From assembly GCA_030068145.1 (NCBI GenBank), contig JAPJBO010000285.1:1-64000 (forward strand): a stretch of 64,000 nucleotides of DNA, in the 5' to 3' direction. This DNA comes from Diplonema papillatum (lineage: Eukaryota > Euglenozoa > Diplonemea > Diplonemida > Diplonemidae). The notes below the pieces were generated by a model. The model was not told where the DNA came from, ran no database searches, and saw only the letters and a program-made list of their open reading frames with translations. This document shows positions 1-13,214 of this stretch, one piece after another (the stretch's first letter is position 1; the number at the start of each line of letters is the position of its first letter). The position numbers and the translations under genes are program-made.

Positions 1-1830
1 GTCACTTTTTCGGGTCATTTTGGGTCACTTTTTTGCACTTTTTCGGACTTTGGTGGTTACTATTAGTTTGTGGGTACAGTTGTCCGTCTGTCTGTCTGTC
101 CGTCTGTCCGAACCCGCGACTTTCTCAGGTCACTTTTTGACAAAAAAAAAATTGGCCCAAAAGGGCCAAAAACTGGTTCACGGGTCGTTTTTTGTCACTT
201 TTTCGGGTCATTTTGGGTCACTTTTTCGCACTTTTTCGGACTTTGGTGGTTACTATTAGTTTGTGGGTACAGTTGTCCGTCTGTCTGTCTGTCCGTCTGT
301 CCGAACCCGCGACTTTCTCAGGTCACTTTTTGACAAAAAAAAAATTGGCCCAAAAGGGCCAAAAACTGGTTCACGGGTCGTTTTTTGTCACTTTTTCGGG
401 TCATTTTGGGTCACTTTTTCGCACTTTTTCGGACTTTGGTGGTTACTATTAGTTTGTGGGTACAGTTGTCCGTCTGTCTGTCTGTCCGTCTGTCCGAACC
501 CGCGACTTTCTCAGGTCACTTTTTGACAAAAAAAAAATTGGCCCAAAAGGGCCAAAAACTGGTTCACGGGTCGTTTTTTGTCACTTTTTCGGGTCATTTT
601 GGGTCACTTTTTCGCACTTTTTCGGACTTTGGTGGTTACTATTAGTTTGTGGGTACAGTTGTCCGTCTGTCTGTCTGTCCGTCTGTCCGAACCCGCGACT
701 TTCTCAGGTCACTTTTTGACAAAAAAAAAATTGGCCCAAAAGGGCCAAAAACTGGTTCACGGGTCGTTTTTTGTCACTTTTTCGGGTCATTTTGGGTCAC
801 TTTTTCGCACTTTTTCGGACTTTGGTGGTTACTATTAGTTTGTGGGTACAGTTGTCCGTCTGTCTGTCTGTCCGTCTGTCCGAACCCGCGACTTTCTCAG
901 GTCACTTTTTGACAAAAAAAAAATTGGCCCAAAAGGGCCAAAAACTGGTTCACGGGTCGTTTTTTGTCACTTTTTCGGGTCATTTTGGGTCACTTTTTCG
1001 CACTTTTTCGGACTTTGGTGGTTGGGGGGTTTGTGGCTTTAGAAAAGCCACGACTGCATTTCATTCTGGGTCACTTTGGGTCAGCTTTTCGGGCTACATT
1101 CCATCTTTGGTGGTTTGGTGGTTACTATTAGTTTGTGGGTACGGTTGTCTGTCTGTCTGTCTGTCCGTCCGAACCCGCGACTTTCTCAGGTCACTTTTTG
1201 ACAAAAAAAAAATTGGCCCAAAAGGGCCAAAAACTGGTTCACGGGTCGCTTTTTGTCACTTTTTCAGGTCATTTTGGGTCACTTTTTCGCACTTTTTCGG
1301 ACTTTGGTGGTTACTATTAGTTTGTGGGTACGGTTGTCTGTCTGTCTGTCTGTCCGTCCGAACCCGCGACTTTCTCAGGTCACTTTTTGACAAAAAAAAA
1401 ATTGGCCCAAAAGGGCCAAAAACTGGTTCACGGGTCGCTTTCTGTCACTTTTTCAGGTCATTTTGGGACACTTTTTCGCACTTTTTCGGACTTTGGTGGT
1501 TGGGGGGTTTGTGGCTTTAGAAAAGCCACGACTGCATTTCACGACTGCATTTCATTCTGGGTCACTTTGGGTCACCTTTTCGGGCTACATTCCAACTTTG
1601 GTGGTTTGGTGGTTTGGTGGTTTGGTGGTTGGGGGGTTTGTGGCTTTAGAAAAGCCACGACTGCATTTCATTCTGGGTCACTGTGGGTCAGCTTTTCGGG
1701 CTACATTCCAACTTGGGTGGTTGAGGGGTTTGTGGCTTTAGAAAAGCCACGACTGCATTTCATTCCGGGTCACTTTGAGTCACATTCCGACTTTGGTAGT
1801 TGGGGGTGTATGACTTCAGAAATTCGACTA
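1..1830. repeat. 193-bp satellite array, left edge of window
   Basis: The unit beginning gtcactttttcgggtcattt recurs at 1, 194, 387, 580, 773 and 966, an exact 193-bp period. Each unit holds a CCGTCTGTCTGTCTGTCCGT block and a poly-A run followed by ttggcccaaaagggccaa. From about 1020 the array decays and is broken by a second repeat. Because 193 is not a multiple of three, the long open frames across it are by-products of the repeat and not genes. The array continues beyond the left edge. Confidence 0.95.
1022..1790. repeat. hairpin-bearing repeat interspersed in the satellite
   Basis: A segment containing gtggctttagaaaagccac (a perfect 8-bp stem with a 3-nt loop) followed by gactgcatttcattctggg recurs at about 1030, 1508, 1638 and 1729. 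It replaces part of the 193-bp unit at the array margin. Confidence 0.8.
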
Positions 1831-2090
1831 GTCGGACGTTGGTGGTTAGATTGATGTGGAGTCAGTTTGCGCCAATTTTCCCGGCGACTCTTTCTTGTGA
1901 ATTGCATCAGCTTTGTTGAGTTTTCTTAAAATGGCAAACCCTTGTGCTGGCATATGTGGTTTCCTGTTTTTTTGGCAGGGGAAAGGGCCAACCACGCCAG
2001 CACTGATGGGAAGACTATTTCCTTTTTCTTTTGCATAGGGGAAAAAGCATTGTATCAAAGAAGCTAGCTAATGGTGCTAGAACGAGTGCA
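1830..2090. other. unassigned spacer between two repeat arrays
   Basis: No gene or repeat is recognised here. It separates the 193-bp satellite from the minisatellite. Confidence 0.5.
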
Positions 2091-4072
2091 TGGACAATGT
2101 CAAATAGTGGCGCCAGAGATACAGAACGACCACAAATGACTAAAGAACAGTGCCAGAACACAGCGCACTGCCAGCCCAAACGGCCAGAGAACGGTATTGC
2201 CAAAGAACAGTGCTACGATGACCTCAAACTGCCACACAACGACCGTAGAACGACTGCAGCGGCAGTGGTAAAAAGACTCCAAATGTCCAAAGGATGTCGC
2301 CTTAATTGCAGGACGGCCGAAAGGCGGGGCCAGGAATGACACAGTGAATGCTGAACAAGCGGTGCTAGAACGGCGCTAGAGTGACCACAAACAGCTGGAG
2401 GACACCGCCTGAGAGACAACGAATGGCCCCAGAGCAGCGATAGAAACGACCCCAAATGCCCACAAAACGGCCGAAGAGCGGCGCTAGAACGAGAACACAA
2501 TGACCACAACTGGTGCCAGTGAGACACGAATGGGCACAGAACTGCGGTAGAACGACTCCAAATGTCCAAGAAACGGCATCATTTTCCAGCAGCTAGAACG
2601 GCCGGGGAGCGGCGCTACATCGACTTGTAATGGCCACAGAACGGTGCTAAAATGACGGTAAACCCGTCAGAGTCAGAGAATGGTGCAAGAGACAATGCAC
2701 GGCCAGGGCGCCAGCGATAAAACGACCCAAACCGGCGAGTGATGCTAGAACGACGAAAAATGCCCAGAGTGCGGAACCGGCATGACTGACCAGCTAACAA
2801 GCGGCGCTAGCCACAAAACGAAAGGATGACAACAAACGGCCAGAGGACGGCGCCAGAGAGACAACGAATGGCCACTGAGAAGCAGGGTAAAACGACTCCA
2901 AAACTCCAAGGCACGGCGCCAGAATTACAGCAAACGGCCGAAGAGCTGCACCAGAACGACTGCGAATGGCCAAAGAACGTTGTCGGCGACTGCAAATGGC
3001 CGGAGATGGTGCCAAGAATATCAGTGAATGACCTACGTTTCATCATTTCCAAGAGCATACCAGAATAACAGCAAATGGCGGTAGAACAACTATGAATGCC
3101 CAGAGAGCGGCGGCGGAATGACAGCAGGCGGATAACAGATCGGCGCTTGAGCGACTGCTAATGACAAAAAAACGACGTTTGAATGACGTCCAATGCCCAA
3201 AGATCGGCGCCAGGGAGACAACAAATGGCCCTCGACCGACTGCAAATTACCACAGACAGGCGCTAGAATAACAACAAACACCCAAGGATCAGCGCCAAAA
3301 TGCTTCATCACGTCCAAAGGACGGAGCCAGAATAACAGCAAATGGCCAATGAGCGGCGGTAGAACGACTACGAGTGCCAAGAAAGCGGCGACAAAATGAC
3401 AGCAAGCTGATATCAGAACGGCGTTTGAATGACCACGAATGCCTGAGAAGTGGCACCAGATTGACAGCCAACGGCCACAGATCGGCGCTCTAGACTGCGA
3501 ATGACAAAGTAATGGCGTTTGAATGACATCAAACACCCATACATCGGCGCCAGTGACACAGCAAACGGCCCTCGACTGACTGCAAATGACCAAAGACCGG
3601 CGCTAGAATAACAACAAACTACCAAGGATCGGCGCCAGAACGCTACATCATGCAACAGCAAATGGCCAAGGAGCACTGAAAACAGCGTTCGAATGACATC
3701 AAACGCCCAAAGATCGGCAACAAACGGCGAAACCTCGATGGAAGCTACAACAACAACAAACGCTCAATGACCGGCGCCAAAACGCTTCATCATGTCCAAC
3801 GGACGAAGCCAGAATAACAGCAAATCGGAAAGGAGCTGCGGTAGAACGACTACGAATGCCCAGAGAGCGGTGGCAGATGACAGCAATCGGATAACAGAAC
3901 GGCGTTTGGATGACCACGAATGCGCGCCAGATTGACAGCGAACGGCCACAGATCGGCGTTCGATAGACTGCGAATGACCAAAGAACGGTGTTTGAATGAC
4001 ATCAAACGCCCGTAAGCGAAATCCTAAAAACGCTTGATGCAGGGTAGATGGCCAGATAACAGAACCAGCATG
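2090..4072. repeat. degenerate ~33-bp minisatellite, block 1
   Basis: Loose tandem copies of a unit like acgactgcaaatggccaaag followed by aacggcgccagaa. No two neighbours are identical. The block from about 3100 to 4072 is closely repeated at about 6515-7883, so the array also has a higher-order duplication of about 2 kb or more. All reading frames are interrupted, and the ORFs here are repeat by-products. Confidence 0.85.
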
Positions 4073-5850
4073 TGGCGCATTTGAAGGCCTGATTTTGACA
4101 GTAACTGGTAGGTAGCTGACAGTAACTGGCAGGTAACTTTTTTTCAGCCTCAAAATAAATATTTTTGTGCAGCTTTTCGCACTTAGCAGAAAAAAGGGCT
4201 CGGAAACTTCGACGCTTACAAGGCTCGATCCCTTCGCAACAGATGCCAAGATGTGATGGAGGAAAAACAACCCATGTACTCTTGCAGCAAATCATCAATT
4301 CTCGTTGACATCTCCTTCGTGGAAGAACAGCGGCGGGTCCAATGGTCTCTTGTCTTGGTCGACTTCTGTATAAGGGCATCCGGGGGAATTCGTTGTCGTG
4401 TCTTGGATTTGCACATCTGGGGGCCCTTCGCTGCAACTTTTGTGTGAGTCTCCATGTCACCCTCAAGCAAGCTTGCATGCAGAAAGTCGATGTCCTTCTC
4501 ATCCTCGCTCTCTTGCCACTCCAACACAGGCCTTCCTTTTTTCGCTGGCTTATTGTCGATTTTGCTCCTCTAGCTTGGCACTGCTGAAGTGGTACTGGTC
4601 TCTGCCAGTCCGTTCTGTAGTCCAAGCGGAATGGAATCGTTTCCTTTTCCGAGCTTCAACGTTTTCTGCTGCCAACTGCTTGGTGTTGCCCCACAGCCGC
4701 TTTTCTTCGACCAGCTGCTTCTTTCGCTCTGTTGCCAAGAGAGCAAGAAGCTCTTTGAGACGACCCTGAGGAAGGATGACAAGGATGACAGTCGGTAACT
4801 CGGACTCCTTACAGCAAACCTTTGCCTTACCATCTCGTCACGAACTCTTGTGGTTTGCATCTCGCAAGATTCGCTTCATTTTCCCTCATGCCCCTTCCAG
4901 CACTGGGACCAAGCACCACGAGCCACTTCATGATCGAGATCGTCGGAGGGACAGTACTTTGTGATACTCGTAGTACAGCCCGCTTGCGATGCGGAGGAGG
5001 AATTCCACTTCGGATGCGCTGGAGATACTGGGTATGAGAACCTTTGACCTCTTCACTCTAAAAGGTGAGGATAGTTTCCTATCTTGTGCTGCAGGTTCCA
5101 TGAGGTCTTTCTTGCCGGGCAGGTAAAGTTACTGCATCGTCTGATCGGCTTGCACGTGAGTGGCAACAAAAATAAGCATGGGGGCTGGCTCACTCCCTAT
5201 CCTTGCTCCCTGCCGTTCAAGGGACCTTACTACTTCGTTTTGAATCAGAAACAGCGGGAAGCCTCCGTTGGTGCTGCCATAACAGAAAGGTGGAGGGGGC
5301 GATGGGGACTGTAGGAAAATGAAGCCAGAAATCACATTCTGGAAAAGTCTTGTGGCTGGTGGACGAATTCGTCACTACGGCTTTTCTCCGAGGGACTGGA
5401 TGTTGCACGGCATAACAGGTTGCGGGGTCGGTCGCGGTGTGTCGGTTACAATCGTTTGACGGGATGTTCGGTAGAGCACTTGGTCGCTGGAGACTTTCCT
5501 TACCCGCCACTTGTGGACAATTTATTAATGTTTTCCAAGTAAGCACCACAAAGTCTCATCTCACCAGCAGGCGGGGGGTACACCGTCCTGCGCGTTTTCA
5601 CTGCCCTTTGCGGTTTGTTTAGTGTCAGGTTTTAGATAATTTGTGTGAGGTTTCTATCCTCACTCGTTATTTCGCACACAACTTGGATGCATCCCTCGGG
5701 AAACCCGCCCAGGTGGTGAAACCCCCAAACTTTCTAGTACACAACAGTACGAACTGGGGGAAAAAAATATTGAAACCCGGCCTGATTTTTACAGTAACTG
5801 GTAGGTAACTGGCAGTACCTGCTAGGTAACTTTGCTCGATACCAAACGCG
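4073..5850. mobile_element. 1,778-bp insertion with 8-bp target duplication
   Basis: The duplicated minisatellite at about 7860-7900 reads straight through accagcatgacaatatata. In this copy the sequence is split: CCAGCATG at 4065-4072, then 1,778 bp, then CCAGCATG again at 5851-5858. Both ends carry similar subterminal motifs (cctgattttgacagtaactgg at about 4090, cctgatttttacagtaactgg at about 5790). An 8-bp duplication is typical of hAT and some other cut-and-paste transposons; the superfamily is not otherwise supported. The terminal inverted repeats are weak. Confidence 0.75.
4216..4847 (-). pseudogene. frameshifted ORF inside the 1.8-kb insertion, unknown function
   Basis: Two abutting minus-strand frames look protein-like. 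The first (about 4847-4555) has a helical charged stretch with TERKKQLVEEKRLWGNTKQL. The second (about 4560-4216) starts with KIDNKPAKKGRPVLEWQ and runs through STKTRDHW and EMSTRIDDLLQEYMGCF to a stop. They would join with a one-base shift near 4557. I do not recognise the family. Position inside a target-site-flanked insertion suggests a decayed transposon protein, but an intron or a chance open frame is possible. No ATG start is evident. Confidence 0.4.
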
Positions 5851-5858
5851 CCAGCATG

Positions 5859-8430
5859 ACAATATATAAATATAGCGAGGCTAGAATGAGCACAATGCGA
5901 CCAATGAGCGGCGCTAGAATGACTGCCAACGGTCGAAGAATAATGCTAGAACTAGAACAACCGTCGCTGGCCAAAGAATAGAATTCGAATGACTACCAAT
6001 TCTCTTCAACAGCGGCGGCAGACTGACAGTGAATGGACAAAGGGCGGTGCTCTCGTGGCCAATGAACGGCACAGAACGGCGTCAGCATGACTGCCAATGG
6101 GCAGAGAGCAGCGATAGAACGACTGCAAATGACCGGAGACAGTGCCAAGAATACCAGCCAATGACCAACGAGCGGCGCCAGTGATCGCCCAAAGGATGAA
6201 AGCAAATGACCAACGCACGGCGCAAGGACGACTACCAATGTCCAAAGAACGGAGCTTGACTGAGTGCCAATGGTCAAAGAATGGCGCCAGAACGACTGCA
6301 AATGGCCAGAGAACGGCGCAAGAAAGACTACAAAGGCCCAGGGAGACAACAAACGGCCCTTGACCGACTGAGAATTTCCAAAGACAGGCACTAGAATAAC
6401 AACAAACACCCAAAGATCAGCGCCAAATCGCTTCATCACGTCCACAGGACGGAGCCAGAATAACAGCAAATGGCCAATGAGCGGCGGTAGAACGACTACG
6501 AATGCCCAGAAAGCGGCGGCGGAATGACAGCAGGCGGATAACAGATCGGCGCTCGAGCGACTGCTAATGACAAAAAAACGGCGGTTTAATGACGTCCAAT
6601 GCCCGAAGATCGGCGCCAAAAAGACAACAAACGGCCCTCGACCGACTGCAAATTACCAAAGACAGGCGCTAGAATAACAGCAATCGCCCAAAGATCAGCG
6701 CCAAAACGCTTCATCACGCCCATAGGACGGAGCCAGAATAACAGCAAATGGCCAATGACTACGAATGCCCAGAAAGCGGCGGCGGAATGACAGCCAACGG
6801 CCACAGATCGGCGCTCGAGCGACTGCTAATGACAAAAAAACGGCGATTTAATGACATCCAATGCCCAAAGATCGGCGCCAGGGAGACAACAAACGGCCCT
6901 CGACCGACTGCAAATTACCACAGACAGGCGCTAGAATAACAACAAACGCCCAAGGATCAGCGCCAAAACGCTTCATCACGTCCAAAGGACGGAGCCAGAA
7001 TAACAGCAAATGGCCAATGAGCGGCGGTAGAACGACTACGAGTGCCAATAAAGCGGCGACGGAATGACAGCACGCTGATATCAGAACGGCGTTTGAATGA
7101 CCACGAATGCCTGAGAAGTGGCACCAGATTGACAGCCAACGGTCACACATCGGCGCTCGAGCGACTGTAAATGGCAAAGTAACGGTGTTTGAATGACATC
7201 AAACGCCCATACATCGGCGCCAGCGACACAGCAAACGGCCCTCGACTGCAAATAACCAGAGACCGGCGCTAGAATAACAACAACTACCAAGGATCGGCGC
7301 CAGAACACTTCATCATGCGCAAAGGGCGGTGTCAGGACAACAGCAAATGGCCAAGGAGTAGCGGTAGAACGACGACGAATGTCCAGAGAGCGGCGGACAA
7401 AGAAAACAGTGTTCGAATGACATCAAACGCCCAAAGATCGGCAACAAACGACGAAAGAGCGGTCCTCGATTGACTGCAAAGACCAAAGAACGCTAGAATA
7501 ACAACAAACGCCCAAAGATCGGCAGCAAACGCCGAAACCTCGATGGAAGCTACAACAACAACAACGGCTCAATGACCGGCGCCAAAACGCTTCATCATGT
7601 CCAAAGGACGAAGCCAGAATAACAGCAAATGGGAAAGGAGCTGCGGTAGAACGACTACGAATGCCCAGAGAGCGGTGGCAGATGACAGCGATCGCTGATA
7701 ATAGAATGCCGATTGGATGACCACGAATGCCTAAGAAGTGGCACCAGATTGACAGCGAACGGCCACAGATCGGCGTTCGATAGACTGACCAAAGAACGGT
7801 GTTTGAATGACATCAAACGCCCGTAAGCAAAATCCTAAAAACGCTTGATGCACGGTAGATGGCCCGATAACAGCACCAGCATGACAATATATAGCGACTA
7901 ACCTGCAGCAGGACGAATAACGGCGCTAGACTGGCTGCCAACGGCCGAAGAATAATGCTAGAACTAGAACAACCGTCGCTGGCCAAAGAATGGAATTGGA
8001 ATGACTACCAATTCTCTTCAACAGCGGCGGCAGACTGACAGTGAATGGCCAAAGGGCGGTGCTCTCGTGGCCAATGAACGGCGCTTGAAGGACAGCAAAT
8101 GGCCACAGAACGGCGTCAGCATGACTGCCAATGGGCAGAGAGCAGCGATAGAACGACTGCAATGGGCAGAGAGCAGCGATAGAACGACTGCAAATGACCG
8201 GAGACAGTGCCAAGAATACCAGCCAATGACCAACGAGCGGCGCCAGCGATCGCCCAAAGGATGAAAGCAAATGACCAACGCGCGGCGCAGGGACGACTAC
8301 CAATGTTCAAAGAACGGAGCTAGACTGAGTGCCAATGGTAAAGAATGGCGCAGAACGACTGCAAATGGCCAGAGAACGGCGCAAGAAAGACTACAAGAGC
8401 GGCGCTGAATTACTGCAAATGTTCATAGAT
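5859..8430. repeat. degenerate ~33-bp minisatellite, block 2
   Basis: Same repeat as at 2090-4072. It contains near-duplicates of itself (about 5895-6360 resembles 7900-8400) and of block 1. The stretch at 7830-7900 preserves the uninterrupted target of the 1.8-kb insertion. Confidence 0.85.
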
Positions 8431-9385
8431 TGGTTGCCAACGAATGAACAGTTTCGTTTGCCCAAACAGGAAGTCAGAAAACAAAGCTGTCGAAGATTTG
8501 TGCTTGATCATCAGTCAAAGACAGGTCTTCGGTGACAGAATACAATTGGAGAAACAACAACAATGTGTCAGGAACAGGCAACTATCCATCTCCTGGGTGG
8601 GGGCTTGCAATTTTGTGATCTCTACAGGGAGATATTTTGTGTGTGTCTCTTGATTGGATGCATCGGTCAAGAATTCATCCAAAGAAAATGAATATCTTTC
8701 TTAGAACCTCTTCAACGGCACGCAGCTTCACGTACCTTGCTAAAGAAACACGATAGGCGACCTTCCCCCGACTTCAGAAATGGGGGCTTGTCCTCCGACT
8801 TTCCGACTCTCGAAATCCCTTTCGTATTCTGAGCTTCTGTTACAGTTTATTTCGATGCATCGGTCAAAGGCTCACTAAAATGAGTACCCACAGCTTTTTC
8901 AGAACCTCTTCAAGTAACCGCAAATTCGCATACCTTGATTCTTTCCGCACAAGACGGCCACATCCACCAATCGAGAACCCCAGGCCCTCTGAAGCCCCGT
9001 TTCCTGCACTTATGAAAAGGCAGTAGGAGACCTGATGTCGAAATGGGGGTCTTGTTCTCCCGAAGTTCGGACCCTCGTAACACTGTCGTTCGTCTCAGCT
9101 TCGGGTTCCTGTCAGGTTTCTTTGAATGCATCGGTCAAAATCTTACCAAAATGAGTACCGTACATCTCCCAGAACCTCTACAATGACTCGTAAATTAACA
9201 TACCTTGATTGCTTCCCTGCGAAATCCTAAAGACGTCGTCGGACACCATCTTGTGCAATTTTCTTGTTCGTTACTTCTTGGTTGGTTCTTCTTCCTCCTG
9301 TTCGGTGTTCTCTTTCGAGTCGCACTCCATCACAGGGGGGTGTGGGGGGGGGCACGCAATCCCGCCGCCAGGCGGGATTGCGTGT

Positions 9386-9442
9386 GCGGGTTTGCGGGGT
9401 TTGCGGGTTTGCGGGGTTTGCGGGTTTGCGGGTCGGGTGTTC
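9386..9442. repeat. G-rich TTTGCGGG tract
   Basis: Alternating gggtttgcgggg and gggtttgcggg units. Shorter forms occur near 12580, 12920, 16091 and 16700. At least seven closely spaced G-runs give strong G-quadruplex potential. Confidence 0.75.
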
Positions 9443-9746
9443 TCCGTGTGATTCTTTTTCTTCACAAACAACGAAAGGCACAACCACACCACTGGCAGGC
9501 GCAGTTTTTGACCGCACCGGTTCACATTGAACCGGCGCCTGCCACACGGCACTGGGGAACCCCTTCTTTTTTCTTTCTGGGGGTTCAGCTGGGAGCCTGG
9601 AAAGGCCGCCGCTTCGCCACAAGCAACCCTTTCTTGCACAGACGCAGGGAATTCCACTACTTTGGCCCCGCAAGAAAAGCCAAGCACCAAAGCAACCTCG
9701 CCTTCGCAGCAAGAAAGACCCACCGGGGAGTCCAGCCTTCCGGAAA

Positions 9747-10005
9747 CGGAAACGGTTTGTCAAGCCGCTTCTGCCTTCGAGCCTTCGATATTCAACCTCT
9801 CCGCCCCACAAGGGGGCAGAACCAGCCTTCGGGTGAGGAAACGGTTTGTCAAGCCGCTTCTGCCTTCGAGCCTTCGATCTTCAACCTCTCCGCCCCACAA
9901 GGGGGCAGAACCAGCCTTCGGGTGAGGAAACGGTTTGTCAAGCCGCTTCTGCCTTCGAGCCTTCGATCTTCAACCTTTCCGCCCCACGAGGGAGCAGAGA
10001 GGTAC
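9747..10005. repeat. 89-bp unit, about three tandem copies
   Basis: The unit beginning ggaaacggtttgtcaagccg starts at about 9747, 9836 and 9925. 89 bp is not a multiple of three, so the same peptide appears in successive frames; this argues against a coding role for the long ORF over 9205-10179. Confidence 0.85.
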
Positions 10006-12379
10006 TGCTTGCCTTGGCCGCGTTTCGAAAAACACGTTTCCAGGGGACACCGCGAGGAGGTGGCAAGTCAGATTTTGTCCCCCCGGCTTGTCCGTCCGTC
10101 TGTCCGTCACAATGAAAAATTCCAAGCAAAAATTTCACCTTTGTCAAAAAAGAATTCACCCCAACCCTCTTTTCCTTAAACCTTTGGCTTCTGCTTTTTC
10201 GGGCTTGGCATCCCACTTTTGCAATTTCAGGCGGGGCAAACACAGGACTCCAGAAGGAACGGCGCAGAACGGGAAGCAAATGGATAGTGTTGGAGTCCTG
10301 TGTGTCTACATTCTCTTTCTTCAACCAAGGAATCCTGTCAAGGCATTCTCTTGGTCTTGCTGGGGCCCTCTTGGAGCTGCTGCTGGTCTCTGCTGCTGAT
10401 TTTGGCTGCTGTTTTCTGCTTTCGCTTTCCTGGCTATTTCAAAAAGTTTCCAAAAACCGCAAATTTGAGGAGGAAAGTTCAAGAATCACATCCCATGCCA
10501 AAGATTGTTGCTATGCATGTGCTTTGTCTGTCTCTAATCTGCCCAAAACTTCCACCGATTAAGGACCATCAGAACTTTGAACACACAGACCTCGAAAGGT
10601 TTGCTTCCCCCTGTTTTGTTTCCACTACAGTTGGCCACATACAATGTTGTGAGACAAAGTTTTTTCGGCCGGTTGTGAGGAACGCCCAAAGCAAGACGAG
10701 CTTTTCCAATCAACCAAACACACGGTCATTGTTGACCAACCAATTGGGGAAACAACATCTAAGACTGCCTGCATCGGCAGCGCGTTGAGCATGTTTCCGA
10801 GGGACACCACGAGGAGGTGCAGGTCAGATTCTTGTCCCTCATGTAGTAAGGAAACACGAGATATGAGACCTTCTCGCTTTCAAAAAGGGGGGCTTGTACT
10901 TCCGAAGTTCTGACCATCGAAATAACACTGTTCGCATGAGCATCGAATTCCTGTGGGGGTTTCTTTGGATGCATCGGTCCGAAATGGAAGAAAACGGGTA
11001 CCCATAGCTCTCTCATAACCTCTTCAATGACTCACAACTCCACATACCCAGATAGTTTCCACACGAGACCCGCAGAACCACTCATCGATAACCCTTGGGC
11101 CCCGGAGGCCAGTCTTCTTCACTTCCTGGTCTTTAGGGGCCATCTTGTTCAAGGAACGCCAAAAACGGCAATACGCGACTTTCTCCTGTTCTTGAATTCG
11201 GAGGGGCTTCTTCCCCGAAGTTCCGACCCTCGAAAGAACATCGTTCGTCTGAGCTTCGAATTCCTGTGAGGGCTTCTTTGGATGAATCGGTCAAAAATGG
11301 AAGAAAATGGGTACCCATAGCTCTCTCACAACCTCTTCAATGACTAGAAAATCCGCATGACGCTGATTGTTTCCACACGAGACCCGCAGAACCACTCATC
11401 AATAACCCCTGGGCCTCCGGAGGCCAGTCTTCTTCACTTCCTGGTCTTTAGGGGCCATCTTGTTCAAGGAACGTCAAAAACGGCAATCCGCGACCTTCTC
11501 CTGATGTCGAATTCCCCGAAGTTCCGACCTTAAAAGAATGACGTTTGTCTGAGCTAAGAATTCCTGTGAGGGCTTCTTTGGATGCATCGGTCTAAAATGG
11601 AAGAAAACGGGTACCCATAGCTTTCTCACAACTTCTTCAATGACTCGCAAATCCGCATACCCAGATTGTTTCCACACGAGACCCGCAGAACCACTCATTG
11701 ATAACCCCTGGGCCTCCGGAGGCCAGTCTTCTTCACTTCCTGGACTTTAAGGGCCATCTTGTTCGAGGAACGTCAAAAACGGCAACACGCGACCTTCTCC
11801 TGATGTCGAATTCGGGGGGGCTTGTTCCCCGAAGTTCCGACCCTTCAAAGAATGACGTTTGTCTGAGCTTCGAATTCCTGTGAGGGCTTCTTTGGATGAA
11901 TCGGTCAAAAACGGAAGAAAACGGGTACCCATAGCTCTCCCAAAACCTCTTCAATGACTCGCAAATCCGCATGCTTTGACGGTTTCCGCAAGAAGAGCTT
12001 TTCCAATCAACCAAACACACGGTCATTGTTGACCAACCAACTGGGGAAACAATATCAAAGACTGCCTGCGTCGGCCGCGCGTTCAGCACGTTTCCGAGGG
12101 ACACCACGAGGAGGTGCAGGTCAGATTCTTGTCCCTCATGTAAAGAAACGCATGATAAGAGACCTTCTCCCTTTCAAAAGGGGGGGGGCTTGTACTTCCG
12201 AAGTTCCGACCGGCGAAAGAACACTGTTCGTATGAGCTACGAATTCCTGTGAGGGTTTCTTTGGATGAATTGGTCAAAAATTCGAGAAAACGGGTACCCA
12301 TAGCTCTCCCAGAACCTCTTCGATGACTCGCAAGTGGGCATACCTTGGTTGGTTTCGCGCGAAACTTCAAAGACCAGCT

Positions 12380-12600
12380 TTTCGGATCACCAAATTCGTC
12401 CGACATTGTCGCTATACATTGTGAACTTGTTTTTTGGTACTAAATTTTCCTGTTTTTGTTGCGTTTTTCGCTCTCTTTCGAGTCGGCCTCTTCACAAAGA
12501 GGCTGTTTCTAGAAGGAAGGCTGAAACACACTGAGAATCAATCCAATACACGAGGGGGCCCGCAGGGCAACCGAGTGCGGGTTTGCGGGGATGCATCGGT
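12380..12600. repeat. repeat block, copy 1
   Basis: This block (ttttttggtactaaattttc, cgctctctttcgagtcg, then cacgagggggcccgcagg and the G-rich tract) is repeated at about 15895-16110. A weaker copy lies at about 9225-9330. Confidence 0.8.
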
Positions 12601-13214
12601 CAAAACCATCATCAAATTGAGCACGCGCACCGCTCTCTGCACTTGTTCACTTAATCGCAAAAAAAATGGCATACTTCATTGTTTCCGGTGGGCGCCAAAA
12701 CAACCGGCATTGAACCTCGTCACCCCGCCATCTTTTATTTTGGTGTCATGTTCTTCCGGTTGCTTTGATTACCTTTTTTGTCGTTTCAATTTGAATGGTT
12801 TCAACTTCTTCTTGCTCGAGTCGGGCCTCCCATAGATGAGAGGCCCCCTTTCCTGGACAAGACGGCCGCCTTCTTTCAAAGGTTCGGGATTCACGAGGGG
12901 GCCCGCTAGGGCCACCGAGTGGTCGGGTTTGCGGCGCGTTGGTCCCCAGGACCTGCCATTTCTGGCTCTGCTCTCACTCCAACCCTCTTTTCCTTGAACC
13001 TTTGGCTTCTGCTCTTTCGGGCTTGGCATCCAAAATGCTGGCATCGTGGCACAAGTTGGTCTTGCTGACTGGCTCGACAGGCACTCCCGCGTTGCAAAGT
13101 GCAGCTTCCTTTCAACCCTTCAAAGATGGGACAAAGCACACACAAGAGACAACCAATAGCCATTTTCCCCTACCCACTTCCCCCCTGCCAATGTTTTTGG
13201 TTCTTAGTTTGGTT

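Noticed and set aside
771-1520. 249-codon plus ORF over the satellite
   Set aside because: Exact 193-bp repeats read in rotating frames with no ATG-based conservation; an artefact of the array.
9205-10179. 324-codon plus ORF
   Set aside because: Its second half is an 89-bp tandem repeat that appears in all frames, and the G-rich tract runs through the first half. No domain.
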